Source of the DNA: UBA8401 sp041665525
Lineage (GTDB): Bacteria; Bacteroidota; Ignavibacteria; UBA10030; UBA8401
NCBI GenBank assembly: GCA_041665525.1
Contig: JBAYIS010000003.1
Span: 1 to 64,000, forward strand
DNA length: 64,000 nucleotides
Reading direction: 5' to 3'
Each line of letters opens with the position of its first letter. Position 1 is the first letter of the stretch. The notes beneath the pieces are model-generated. The model searched no databases and had not been told where the DNA came from. It saw only the letters and a program-made list of their open reading frames with translations. A program made the position numbers and the translations under genes. This document shows positions 56,628 to 64,000 of this stretch, piece by piece.

Positions 56628-58814
56628 TTATTTCACAACGGCAAATTTCCCTCGCTTCACGGAATTGTTAGATAAATCTTTTACTGTAAACAGGTAAAGT
56701 CCCGTCGCAATCGCCTGATCATGAATCGTGATCAGATCCCAGGCATGTTCTCCTCCGGCAAACTGTGCCGGAATACCCATTCCCGAAAAGTCATTGAACC
56801 ATTTTATTCCCGAACCATTATATGTGTCCGCATCGTGCTGCAGTTGAGCGACAAGATCGCCGGTAAGAGTGTATATCTTGATTTCCGCTTTGGCCGGAAG
56901 GTTGAAGAAGTAAATCTTCCGAGCACGTTCACCAAGCTGATCCCACTGCGCATTCACATAATATGGATTCGGATAGACACCAATCTCTGCATCAGACGCA
57001 GACGTTGCCGGAGTACCGGGAACAGCACGGACCACCACTTTTGCACATTCCAGCGAACCGACTGTACTATCCCCCCGATCAAATGCAGAAACACCGTAAA
57101 GATATTGCCAACCATTCATAGTGGTGATATTATCATCCGCAGGCGGATATTGGTACCAGTATTCTGTAGTGTCACCGGGAAATTTTTTCGCACTGGAAAG
57201 TTGTATCCGGGAAAATCCCGTGTTATATCCTGTCGAATCGTCGTCCCTGTCGAACTCTCCAATGAATTGCATGGAAAGGTTGAATTCACTTTGATTGTCG
57301 ATGTCGGCTCCAATATTCGTGCGGTAGATTCTGTACCCCGCAAAATCTTTTGTATGACTGATGGGATCGAAACTTTCTTCCGATAGAACACGGTCCCAGT
57401 ACAACACCACTTTTTGATTAGATACTTCTGCGCGAACCATCGGCTGACGCGGGGGTTCAGGCATCTTAAAGTGTGTTACAGCTTTGTTTGTATCAAGATC
57501 CTCACCGGGATCGAGGATATTGTTTCCGTTGATATCTTCACCGTCATACGCCTTCTGAGCCCAGAGAGCGGCGTTCACAAGATTTTTCCGCATAAACGGA
57601 CCGTTCAAGCCGATGTAATCGGTGTTCGATGCGTAATTCTTTCCCGGTTCACGATATTTCTTCGCAGCGATCACCGCAAACGCAACCTTCACCGTTTCAT
57701 TGGGAGCCACAGGCCGGAACGGACCCGTCGACAGCAGATCGATAAAACTGTTCGGTGCTCTGCCGATTGGTGTCGGAGTATTCAATAGTGCCACCTGATC
57801 CGCCGGCAGAGATATCCGCATCTTGTCATATTTTTTATTATCGTTATCCGGCGAGAAGAAGACGGGATCATTGGTGCCGGAAAATGCCCACGCATTATAA
57901 AAGGTATTCACGTTGAGCGAGTCGGTAGAATTGACTTCCATCGGGAAAGGTGTCGAACCGAGCAGTTTGATGCCGAGATAACTATTTGCCGGCGTTTGAC
58001 TGGAAGGATATCCGGAAAAATCGAACGTATACATCATCCTCAGGGTATCCAAATAGCTCTTCCCCTGGTGCGTGTATCCACCGCTGGGACATCCGCTGAG
58101 TGCGGTATTTCGAACGATCGCATTATCCCAAATGCCGACATACATTTCATTCAGTGTATCGGTCCCGGTATTGATGATGGTGTAATTGAGCAGAACAAAA
58201 TTATCCGCAAAGGGGTAATTCCATGCATAAGCTTCAAGATGGACGTCGACATTTAAAGGGGAGTGGATAAAGATGGAATCGCCGGTAGTCGGATTCCTCG
58301 TATTCTTGTCGGTAAAATCCATCACGAAATCCTGGTGACTTACTGCATCGGGATAAAGATTACGGTCAAACGAAGAACGTGTGGCGATCACTTGTTCTTT
58401 AGCATTGGTGAATTCGGCACCGTACGTACCCGAAACCAATCCCAACACCGTTGCATCCTGTTGAGCAGTAGAGACGTGAACGATCCCGTCTTGATCTTTC
58501 GCGCCAATCCACAATCCTGCCTGTTTGATGTGCTCCACCAACGAACCTTTCGGATATTGGGCGGATGGTTGTACGACCGGACAAGGGGAGAAATTCGTTC
58601 CCAGGATACCGGTATTGGTGATCGTCAACGAAATATTGCCGACGCCGATATACCGAGTATTATCAGTTTCGAATGTTTTGTTCAGCGATTGTGCATAGAG
58701 TTCGGGCACCGCAAAAAGCACAAAAAGGAAGAACCGGATGTGTGTACGAAGGGATTGTGACAATGAACTTTTAAAAAGTAAATGGATGATTATAATGAAA
58801 AAATATACATCCAA
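56628..58814 (-). CDS. Large secreted protein of unknown function with FlgD-like C-terminal domain
   Basis: Up to 728 residues. The N-terminal hydrophobic stretch before LYAQ (residues about 25-42) is a signal peptide; the ATG at 58814 gives a long leader, and a TTG at 58763 would give a more usual one. A fibronectin-like region (about 455-590; VLYWDRVLSEESFDPISHTKDFAGYRIYR) is followed by the C-terminal IGVYPNPYYVNAQWD ... IKIYTLTGDLVAQLQHD ... GLYLFTV, a variant T9SS/FlgD-like sorting domain. Proteins with this layout (opening ITNTGILGTNFSPCP) recur in Ignavibacteria. It probably heads the envelope operon. Confidence 0.78.
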   Translation of the reverse strand: MDVYFFIIIIHLLFKSSLSQSLRTHIRFFLFVLFAVPELYAQSLNKTFETDNTRYIGVGNISLTITNTGILGTNFSPCPVVQPSAQYPKGSLVEHIKQAGLWIGAKDQDGIVHVSTAQQDATVLGLVSGTYGAEFTNAKEQVIATRSSFDRNLYPDAVSHQDFVMDFTDKNTRNPTTGDSIFIHSPLNVDVHLEAYAWNYPFADNFVLLNYTIINTGTDTLNEMYVGIWDNAIVRNTALSGCPSGGYTHQGKSYLDTLRMMYTFDFSGYPSSQTPANSYLGIKLLGSTPFPMEVNSTDSLNVNTFYNAWAFSGTNDPVFFSPDNDNKKYDKMRISLPADQVALLNTPTPIGRAPNSFIDLLSTGPFRPVAPNETVKVAFAVIAAKKYREPGKNYASNTDYIGLNGPFMRKNLVNAALWAQKAYDGEDINGNNILDPGEDLDTNKAVTHFKMPEPPRQPMVRAEVSNQKVVLYWDRVLSEESFDPISHTKDFAGYRIYRTNIGADIDNQSEFNLSMQFIGEFDRDDDSTGYNTGFSRIQLSSAKKFPGDTTEYWYQYPPADDNITTMNGWQYLYGVSAFDRGDSTVGSLECAKVVVRAVPGTPATSASDAEIGVYPNPYYVNAQWDQLGERARKIYFFNLPAKAEIKIYTLTGDLVAQLQHDADTYNGSGIKWFNDFSGMGIPAQFAGGEHAWDLITIHDQAIATGLYLFTVKDLSNNSVKRGKFAVVK

Positions 58815-58877
58815 TTCTCTGGAAAAACAAGATGGGAATTGAAGCGTAATATTATCTTCTTATTGACCGATATACAC

Positions 58878-61208
58878 TTAGACTGGATCTTCGACTCGCA
58901 TGATCTTCAGTCTCTGTCCCGCCATGATCCTTGCATTTTTCAAGTCGTTCCATTTCTTCAACTCGGAAATGCTTACGCTGTATTTTTCGGCGATCGCTTC
59001 AAGTGTTTCGCCCCTGCGGACGACATGTGTGGTCGGTTTTTTTTTCGAAGTGGCTGCCGATGACCGTTTTTTTACGGCGGGTTCATCTGCTGGCTCATCG
59101 GTTTGATCCGGTGCATACACTTCAAGGATTTCGCCGGCATTGATTCTGCTCGACCGAAGTTTGTTCCAACTCTTCAGATCGGCGATTGCAACATCGTATT
59201 TTGCCGCTATTTTTTCCAGCGATTCTCCCCTCTTCACTTTATGCTGCATCCAGCCGATGCCGGTTTTTTCAACACGCTGCGCCGATTGTTTCCGTTTGGT
59301 AGATTTGGCTATGTTCTGTTCTTTTTCAGCAAATGATTGTTTCGCTACTGTTTTATAATATTCCAGTTTTTCTTCCGGGACCCAGATTGCCAGACGTTGA
59401 CCGGGGTAAATGAAACGACCGTAGGAAATATTGTTCCAGTTGCGGATATGGCTGGCACGGACATTGAACCACTCGGCAATATGTCCGATGGTTTCACCAG
59501 CCTGAACCTTGTACACAACCTTTTCTCTTCCTTTCGGTTCATACGTGGACTTTTGCGGACGAACTTTTCTGCGCGGTGCAGAACCATTTTGGGTAACGGC
59601 AGCGAACTTCCGGCCTTCTTCCTTGATTCTATTATATCGCTGTTGATCTGCCAATTCCTTCTTCCGCTGCGCTTCGACGATAGCTGTTGCAGAATTTGAT
59701 TTCACCGGAATGACCAAAGTGGCACCGACTTTCAACCGTTTGCTTCGAGACAGTTTGTTCACCTCAAGCAGCACTGCGCTCGTCACCTTATATTTACCGG
59801 CGATACCGCTGATCGTTTCGCCGCGGCGAATTGTATGAATTGCAAAATCGAATTTCTTATCGTCCGGGATTTGAGCATATTTTTCTGTAAAGACAGCGGA
59901 TTTGCCGTATGGTACACGCAATTGGTATCCCGGATAATTTGGCGGTGTGCACCATTGCGTTAACTCAGGATTCAATTCACGAAGTGTCTCAAGATCGGTT
60001 TCTGCACAATCCGCCAATATCGAGAGATCAATGCAATCATCCACCGTTACCTTATCAAACGAAAGTGAATCCGCTTTCTGAACATCGCCGAATCCGAATG
60101 CTTCCGGACGCAAAATGATCATAGCAACGGCGATATATTGCGGAACGTAATTTCTCGTTTCACGAGGCAGCCGGTGCCTCATTTCCCAGTAATCTGTCGA
60201 ACCAGTCCTACGTATGCCGCGTCGTACCCATCCTCCGCCGGCATTATAGGCAACGAACACTAAGTGCCAATCATTGAATTCCTGATATAGATCCTTCATA
60301 TGACGCGCAGCAGCACGAGTTGCCTTCTCAAAATCACGACGTTCATCATACCAATACGTGGAACGTAATCCGTACAATCCTCCCGTAGCTTTCATGAATT
60401 GCCACAAACCGACAGCTTTCGCCCAAGAACGAGCGACTGGATTTAATCCGCTTTCCGGCAGAGATAAGAGCATCAATTCCGGAGGCAACCCCTCTTCCTG
60501 GAAAATCCGTGACATGATAGGGAAGTATTTCCCGGAGCGATAGATCCAGTTTTCCATATGGACACGCCCTTTTCCCATGAAAAAGGACAGTGTCCGTTTG
60601 GTATATTCATTAATATGGAGGGGAACTTCAGTTTTTGGAATGAGCGAAGCAGGGATCTGTATATTGCTGATATCTATCTTTTCGATATCCAGATTAAGTT
60701 TTTCTCGCAATGCGAAGATCGAACTGTTTGCTCCAAGGCTATCGATAGCTGCAATGTATTTTTCGTAGTCTTCAATAACGCTGCGTGTTAGTTCATTGAA
60801 ATCTGCATTTTCATCAATATTGGGGAAATAGCTGGCTTCGTTCAAATGTTTGATTGCTTCTTCAAATTCATCCGAAGACATCAAAGAGTCCCCCTCTGCC
60901 TGAGCTTGCAGGGCAACAAGATAATGCTCACGGGCTCGTTCCAGCAGCATTGCGATCTGTTTTTCCTCGTCATCAGATGATGTATCTGTAGCAATTGTGT
61001 CCACACCTACAATATTTCCATTCGAAACCGGCGGAATTGTATCCTGTCCCGGATGGAATGCTGATGCAGAAGCAAGAATAAAAGGAGATAAATGTGGCTT
61101 TTGAAGTGTGGAATTCGGCGAATCAGGATCAGGTTTTTGAGAAGAGGTATTTGCGCAGCCAACCCACAATACAACGGAAAATAACAAGAAAATAAGACTT
61201 TTCAACAC
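58878..61208 (-). CDS. Membrane-bound lytic transglycosylase, MltD-like, with LysM repeats
   Basis: 776 residues: lipoprotein signal (LLFSVVLWVGC, Cys about 18), a helical N-terminal part, then a lytic transglycosylase domain (about 225-370) with the catalytic Glu in LLSLPESGLNP, and AVGLWQFM, FVAYNAGGGWVRRG and ETRNYVPQYIAVAMI. Four LysM peptidoglycan-binding repeats follow (begins IRRGETISGIA, VQAGETIGHIA, VKRGESLEKIA, VRRGETLEAIA), with a more degenerate fifth near 390-440. It cleaves glycan strands of peptidoglycan with 1,6-anhydro product, in the periplasm. It is separated by 63 bases from the 58814 gene. Confidence 0.94.
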   Translation of the reverse strand: MLKSLIFLLFSVVLWVGCANTSSQKPDPDSPNSTLQKPHLSPFILASASAFHPGQDTIPPVSNGNIVGVDTIATDTSSDDEEKQIAMLLERAREHYLVALQAQAEGDSLMSSDEFEEAIKHLNEASYFPNIDENADFNELTRSVIEDYEKYIAAIDSLGANSSIFALREKLNLDIEKIDISNIQIPASLIPKTEVPLHINEYTKRTLSFFMGKGRVHMENWIYRSGKYFPIMSRIFQEEGLPPELMLLSLPESGLNPVARSWAKAVGLWQFMKATGGLYGLRSTYWYDERRDFEKATRAAARHMKDLYQEFNDWHLVFVAYNAGGGWVRRGIRRTGSTDYWEMRHRLPRETRNYVPQYIAVAMIILRPEAFGFGDVQKADSLSFDKVTVDDCIDLSILADCAETDLETLRELNPELTQWCTPPNYPGYQLRVPYGKSAVFTEKYAQIPDDKKFDFAIHTIRRGETISGIAGKYKVTSAVLLEVNKLSRSKRLKVGATLVIPVKSNSATAIVEAQRKKELADQQRYNRIKEEGRKFAAVTQNGSAPRRKVRPQKSTYEPKGREKVVYKVQAGETIGHIAEWFNVRASHIRNWNNISYGRFIYPGQRLAIWVPEEKLEYYKTVAKQSFAEKEQNIAKSTKRKQSAQRVEKTGIGWMQHKVKRGESLEKIAAKYDVAIADLKSWNKLRSSRINAGEILEVYAPDQTDEPADEPAVKKRSSAATSKKKPTTHVVRRGETLEAIAEKYSVSISELKKWNDLKNARIMAGQRLKIMRVEDPV

Positions 61209-61256
61209 GCGACCCTTTTAGTTGAGAATACTACTCATAATATAAAATTTAGGTAT

Positions 61257-61310
61257 AAAAAATCAAGCACTTATGACGAAGAATTAAAGAATCCATCGAA
61301 GTAAGTGCTT
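61257..61310 (-). terminator. Terminator after the receiver-domain gene
   Basis: On the minus strand AAGCACTTA (61310-61302) pairs with TAAGTGCTT (61273-61265) and is followed by GATTTTTTA. The loop is long (28 bases) and the structure lies about 70 bases past the stop at 61379. Confidence 0.5.
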
Positions 61311-61378
61311 TCGTCCCTATATTTACAGTGATTTTGGCGTTTTATGGTTTTCAGTATTAATTTACACTATAAGAACAA

Positions 61379-61741
61379 TCAAATTAATTCAGCATAAAGT
61401 GTAATAAATTTTAATAAAACGTCCATGTCGGAGGATTTATCAAAGACATAATCTGCTCCTGCGGACTTTGCGCTGGAGACAGAGTGTGAATCATAAAAAT
61501 TGGTCACGATAAATACTTTCAAATCCATGTTTCTTTTGGCGTGAGCCGTAACCTCCAAGCCGTTCAATTTGGGCATTCGAAGATCTAAGATGGCAAGGTC
61601 CGGACGGTGCGATTGAATCAACTGAACTGCCTCTTCCCCATCTTCCGCTTCGGCAACAACCGAAACATTTGGGACAGTAGAGATGAGTTTTATTAAACGT
61701 GACCGGATGAGCGAAGAATCATCAGCAATAAGAATATTCAT
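61379..61741 (-). CDS. Single-domain response regulator (CheY-like receiver)
   Basis: 120 residues forming only a receiver domain: acidic pair in IADDSS, phospho-acceptor Asp in LAILDLRMPKLNG (about 53), Thr/Ser in FIVTNFYD and the conserved Lys in YVFDKSSD (about 103). With no output domain it must act by protein contact, or as a phosphate sink. It is near a NarL-type regulator and a kinase on the same strand but separated by 188 bases, so it may be its own unit. Confidence 0.9.
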   Translation of the reverse strand: MNILIADDSSLIRSRLIKLISTVPNVSVVAEAEDGEEAVQLIQSHRPDLAILDLRMPKLNGLEVTAHAKRNMDLKVFIVTNFYDSHSVSSAKSAGADYVFDKSSDMDVLLKFITLYAELI

Positions 61742-61929
61742 ATTTTCCTGGATAATAAGTGAGCAGCGAACGCCACCAATTTCGCAAAATGAAGTCCACT
61801 ATACTATCGTCCGAAGAATGATAATTCTGTCAGCGAAGGTATGATTGATATGTCATTGTTTGTATGACAGGAATAGGAGAAGAGAGATGAGGAACAAGGA
61901 GAGCAATAAATTTTGATGCGGATAGAAAT

Positions 61930-62562
61930 CTATTCAACAAGGTTGTTTTTTACTGCATAATGAATTAGTTCAGCGGTTGTATCCATCTTCATTTTTTCAA
62001 GGATTCGTGCCCGGTAGGTGCTCACGGTCGGCACGCTGAGCGAAAGTCGAACGGCTATTTCCGAAACGGTCACTCCCGAACCAAGCAACTGAAACACTTC
62101 AAATTCCCTGTCGGATAATGAGTGGTGCAACTCCTGTTGCGAGTTTGACTGAAAATTGTCCGCCAGTTTATCCGCCAATGCCTCGCTGATGTACCGGCGG
62201 CCTCCGCCGACCTTGCGGATGGCGTTAATCATCTCGTCCGGCGAAGAGTTTTTTGTGATATATCCTTGTGCTCCGGACTTTAATGCACGAATAGCCAGCG
62301 CGTCTTCCGGATGCATACTGAGCATCAGAATTTTGAGGGAAGAAAACTCCTTTTTGAGATCTGCCAGAACATCGATTCCACTTCTCCCCGGCATATTCAC
62401 ATCCAGGATAAGGACATCAGCAACCTCTTTCCGGAGCAGTTCCAGCAGTTCTTGTGTATTACTGACATCCGCCACGATCTTCATGTCGCGCTCGTCGCGA
62501 AGGACCTTCCGTAATCCTTCCCGTATCAATTGATGATCGTCTGCTATTATGAGCCGTATCAT
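61930..62562 (-). CDS. NarL/FixJ-family response regulator
   Basis: 210 residues: receiver domain (1-125; IADDHQLIREGL, phospho-acceptor Asp in VLILDVNMPGRSG, KSGAQGYITKNSSPDEM) and a LuxR-type helix-turn-helix (about 145-205; LSDREFEVFQLLGSGVTVSEIAVRLSLSVPTVSTYRARI). It lies 15 bases after the histidine kinase gene on the same strand, so the two should form a phosphorelay pair. Confidence 0.95.
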   Translation of the reverse strand: MIRLIIADDHQLIREGLRKVLRDERDMKIVADVSNTQELLELLRKEVADVLILDVNMPGRSGIDVLADLKKEFSSLKILMLSMHPEDALAIRALKSGAQGYITKNSSPDEMINAIRKVGGGRRYISEALADKLADNFQSNSQQELHHSLSDREFEVFQLLGSGVTVSEIAVRLSLSVPTVSTYRARILEKMKMDTTAELIHYAVKNNLVE

Positions 62563-62577
62563 TTTAATTCACCCATT

Positions 62578-64000
62578 TCACACCGTGGGTATCGTTACAA
62601 TCAATGTTGTTCCTTTTCCTTCGGCACCATCGATAGTCAATGCTCCCTGAATCGCTCTCACCCGTTCCCGCATACCCAGAAGGCCAAATGATTGTGCTTT
62701 TTGTTTTTCCTCTTCTTTGATGCCGATCCCGTCATCCTGTATCAGAAGTGTAAGCAATTGTTCTGTCACTGACAACTGAATATTCACTTGTGTCGCGCGG
62801 GAATGCCGCATGATATTCGTCAGCGATTCCTGAATGACGCGGAACAGCGTTGTGGAGAGTTTCACATCCAGTGTGATCTCATGCACCGGAACCGATACCG
62901 TGCAGCGTATCTTCGTCCTCCGCTCAAACTCTTCCGCCTGCCATTGCAATCCCCCGATAACTCCCAGCGTATCGAGCGCTTCAGGACGGAGGTCCCGCAC
63001 GATTTTCCGCATTGCAAGAACAACGCCATCAATCAATTTCGTCATTTCCGGTATCTCTTTCTTTGCCGTTTCCTGTATCAATTCATCGGCAGAACTCATC
63101 ATCGTCTTCTGCAGCATGGAGAGATCAATCCGCAGCGCGGAAATGGTCTGTCCGAGGTCGTCATGCAGTTCCCGGGAGATACGGGTTCGTTCCTCTTCGA
63201 TGGATGTCTGTAAATATCCCGTCAAATCCTGAAGTTGTTGGTTCGTTTCCGTAAGCCGGATCTCCAGTTTTTTCCGGATGGTGATGTCATGAAAAAAGAT
63301 AGAGATTCCTTCGCCGGATGGATAAATCCTGTTTTCGAACCAGCGATCGTACGGCGGATAGTATTCCTCCATCCAGATGAATTGTTGGTCTTTCATTGCC
63401 CGTTCATACGCATGTTGGAACGGCTGTCCAATCCCTTCCGGGAATTCAGTCCAGATATGCTTTCCGATAATCTCTTTGGGATCACGGTTAAAGATTTTTC
63501 CGGCGGACTGATTCATGAATGTGTAACACCAGTTCATATCGAGCGATACGAACGCATCGGTCATATTCTCCAAAGTCGTAAAGAGTTTCTGTTGTGTTGC
63601 AGCGAGTGCTTCCTTCGTTTTTATCCTCTCTGAAATGTCCAGCCCTACTCCGATGACGTGAACTTTCGTGTTGACGGTAATCCGGCTGCCGGTGAAATAG
63701 AACGGACGTTTGGTGCCATTCTTTGATACAAAGTACGCCTCGGCTTCGGCTTCACCGTCGCGCAGAACTGAATCGATCCGCTGTTGTATATAGGTCTGTT
63801 CCGATTTATCAAAAAAGTCCAACGGTTTCATCCGAGAGATTTCTTCGGCAGTATATCCAGAGATCTTTTCTAAATTCTTGTTCCATCGCAGATACTTCCC
63901 GTCTTCATCAAAATAATAAAAGACGCCGGGCAGCGTATCGAGCAGAGACTCGGAGAATTGTTTTTCCAGCCGGAGTCGTTCTTCGGCATGTTTCCGTTCT
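62578..64000 (-). CDS. PAS-domain sensor histidine kinase (NarX/DegS type), 5' end beyond window
   Basis: The frame stays open to the window edge without a stop; upstream of the Met at 63831 it reads LLDTLPGVFYYFDEDGKYLRWN, a PAS domain, so the gene starts outside and that Met is internal. From the visible part: one PAS with its PAC (63.6-64.0 kb), a second PAS (about 63.2-63.6 kb; NMTDAFVSLDMNWCYTFMN), HisKA_3 dimerisation with the phospho-acceptor His in ISRELHDDLGQTISALR, and a HATPase_c with NIMRHSRATQV, IQDDGIGIK and FGLLGMRERV. It pairs with the NarL-type regulator downstream. The absence of membrane segments in the seen part leaves localisation open. Confidence 0.94.
   Translation of the reverse strand, partial: ERKHAEERLRLEKQFSESLLDTLPGVFYYFDEDGKYLRWNKNLEKISGYTAEEISRMKPLDFFDKSEQTYIQQRIDSVLRDGEAEAEAYFVSKNGTKRPFYFTGSRITVNTKVHVIGVGLDISERIKTKEALAATQQKLFTTLENMTDAFVSLDMNWCYTFMNQSAGKIFNRDPKEIIGKHIWTEFPEGIGQPFQHAYERAMKDQQFIWMEEYYPPYDRWFENRIYPSGEGISIFFHDITIRKKLEIRLTETNQQLQDLTGYLQTSIEEERTRISRELHDDLGQTISALRIDLSMLQKTMMSSADELIQETAKKEIPEMTKLIDGVVLAMRKIVRDLRPEALDTLGVIGGLQWQAEEFERRTKIRCTVSVPVHEITLDVKLSTTLFRVIQESLTNIMRHSRATQVNIQLSVTEQLLTLLIQDDGIGIKEEEKQKAQSFGLLGMRERVRAIQGALTIDGAEGKGTTLIVTIPTV

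Noticed and set aside
56721..57386. 221-codon open frame on the plus strand
   Set aside because: Antisense to the 728-residue secreted protein; no start signal or domain.
60551..60600. Inverted repeat GGACAC...GTGTCC within the transglycosylase gene
   Set aside because: Inside coding sequence with good family conservation; most likely chance.
1..64000. CRISPR array, tRNA genes, prophage or insertion sequences
   Set aside because: No regularly spaced repeats, no cloverleaf sequence, no transposase, integrase or phage structural protein found in reading both strands.

Overview
The window reads as one contiguous piece of chromosome, about 90 % coding, from a Gram-negative bacterium of the Bacteroidota/Chlorobi superphylum, most like Ignavibacteriota or a close relative. 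The main reasons are: at least seven secreted proteins end in a type IX secretion (T9SS) sorting domain of the 'NYPNPFNPxT...VxYDLLGREVATLVN...GVYFYKL' kind; there are two large TonB-dependent receptors with an N-terminal carboxypeptidase-regulatory-like domain; there is a PorV/PorQ-like outer-membrane protein; and there is a TAnnTTTG-type promoter element. Unlike many Bacteroidetes, several genes have strong Shine-Dalgarno sequences. I see no tRNA, rRNA, CRISPR array, transposase or phage gene.

Layout. 1-2198 (+): end of recJ, ruvC, ruvA (recombination and repair). 2199-2823: non-coding stretch with a degenerate repeat and small hairpins, then a promoter/operator. 2824-10656 (+): a GntR/LacI-type sugar regulator, a TonB receptor and two T9SS-exported proteins (a beta-helix protein and a protein with a duplicated CBM9-like module), closed by a good terminator. 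18851-10717 (-): secreted protein of unknown function, clan GH-A-like glycosidase, exported Gfo/Idh/MocA oxidoreductase, GH31 enzyme. 35736-19139 (-): a 16.6-kb operon-like run of regulator, uxaC, hexuronate transporter, kdgK, eda, SDR fructuronate reductase, uxuA, two GH31 enzymes, an exported endonuclease/exonuclease/phosphatase protein and a GH13 enzyme. Together 2.8-35.7 kb looks like one large polysaccharide-utilisation region. Extracellular and periplasmic glycosidases release sugars, including a hexuronate. The hexuronate is imported and converted through fructuronate, mannonate, KDG and KDPG to pyruvate and glyceraldehyde-3-phosphate. Two paralogous regulators sit at the two ends. No SusD is present.

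43607-36006 (-): five tightly packed genes (ATP-grasp ligase, GCS2-type carboxylate-amine ligase, M29-type aminopeptidase, second ATP-grasp protein, AraC regulator with a metal-binding-like N-terminus) followed by a CopZ-like chaperone and a copper P-type ATPase. This is the best candidate for an undescribed system: a small-peptide or amide-forming pathway physically tied to copper handling.

43700-46573 (+): PEP carboxylase, convergent with a class III sirtuin (47327-46599). 58814-47450 (-): a cell-envelope block of six genes (two large secreted proteins, two lipoproteins, a TonB receptor, a PorV-like protein), the last four almost fused. 61208-58878 (-): MltD-like lytic transglycosylase with LysM repeats. 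64000-61379 (-): two-component signalling (PAS histidine kinase cut by the window end, NarL-type regulator, single receiver domain).
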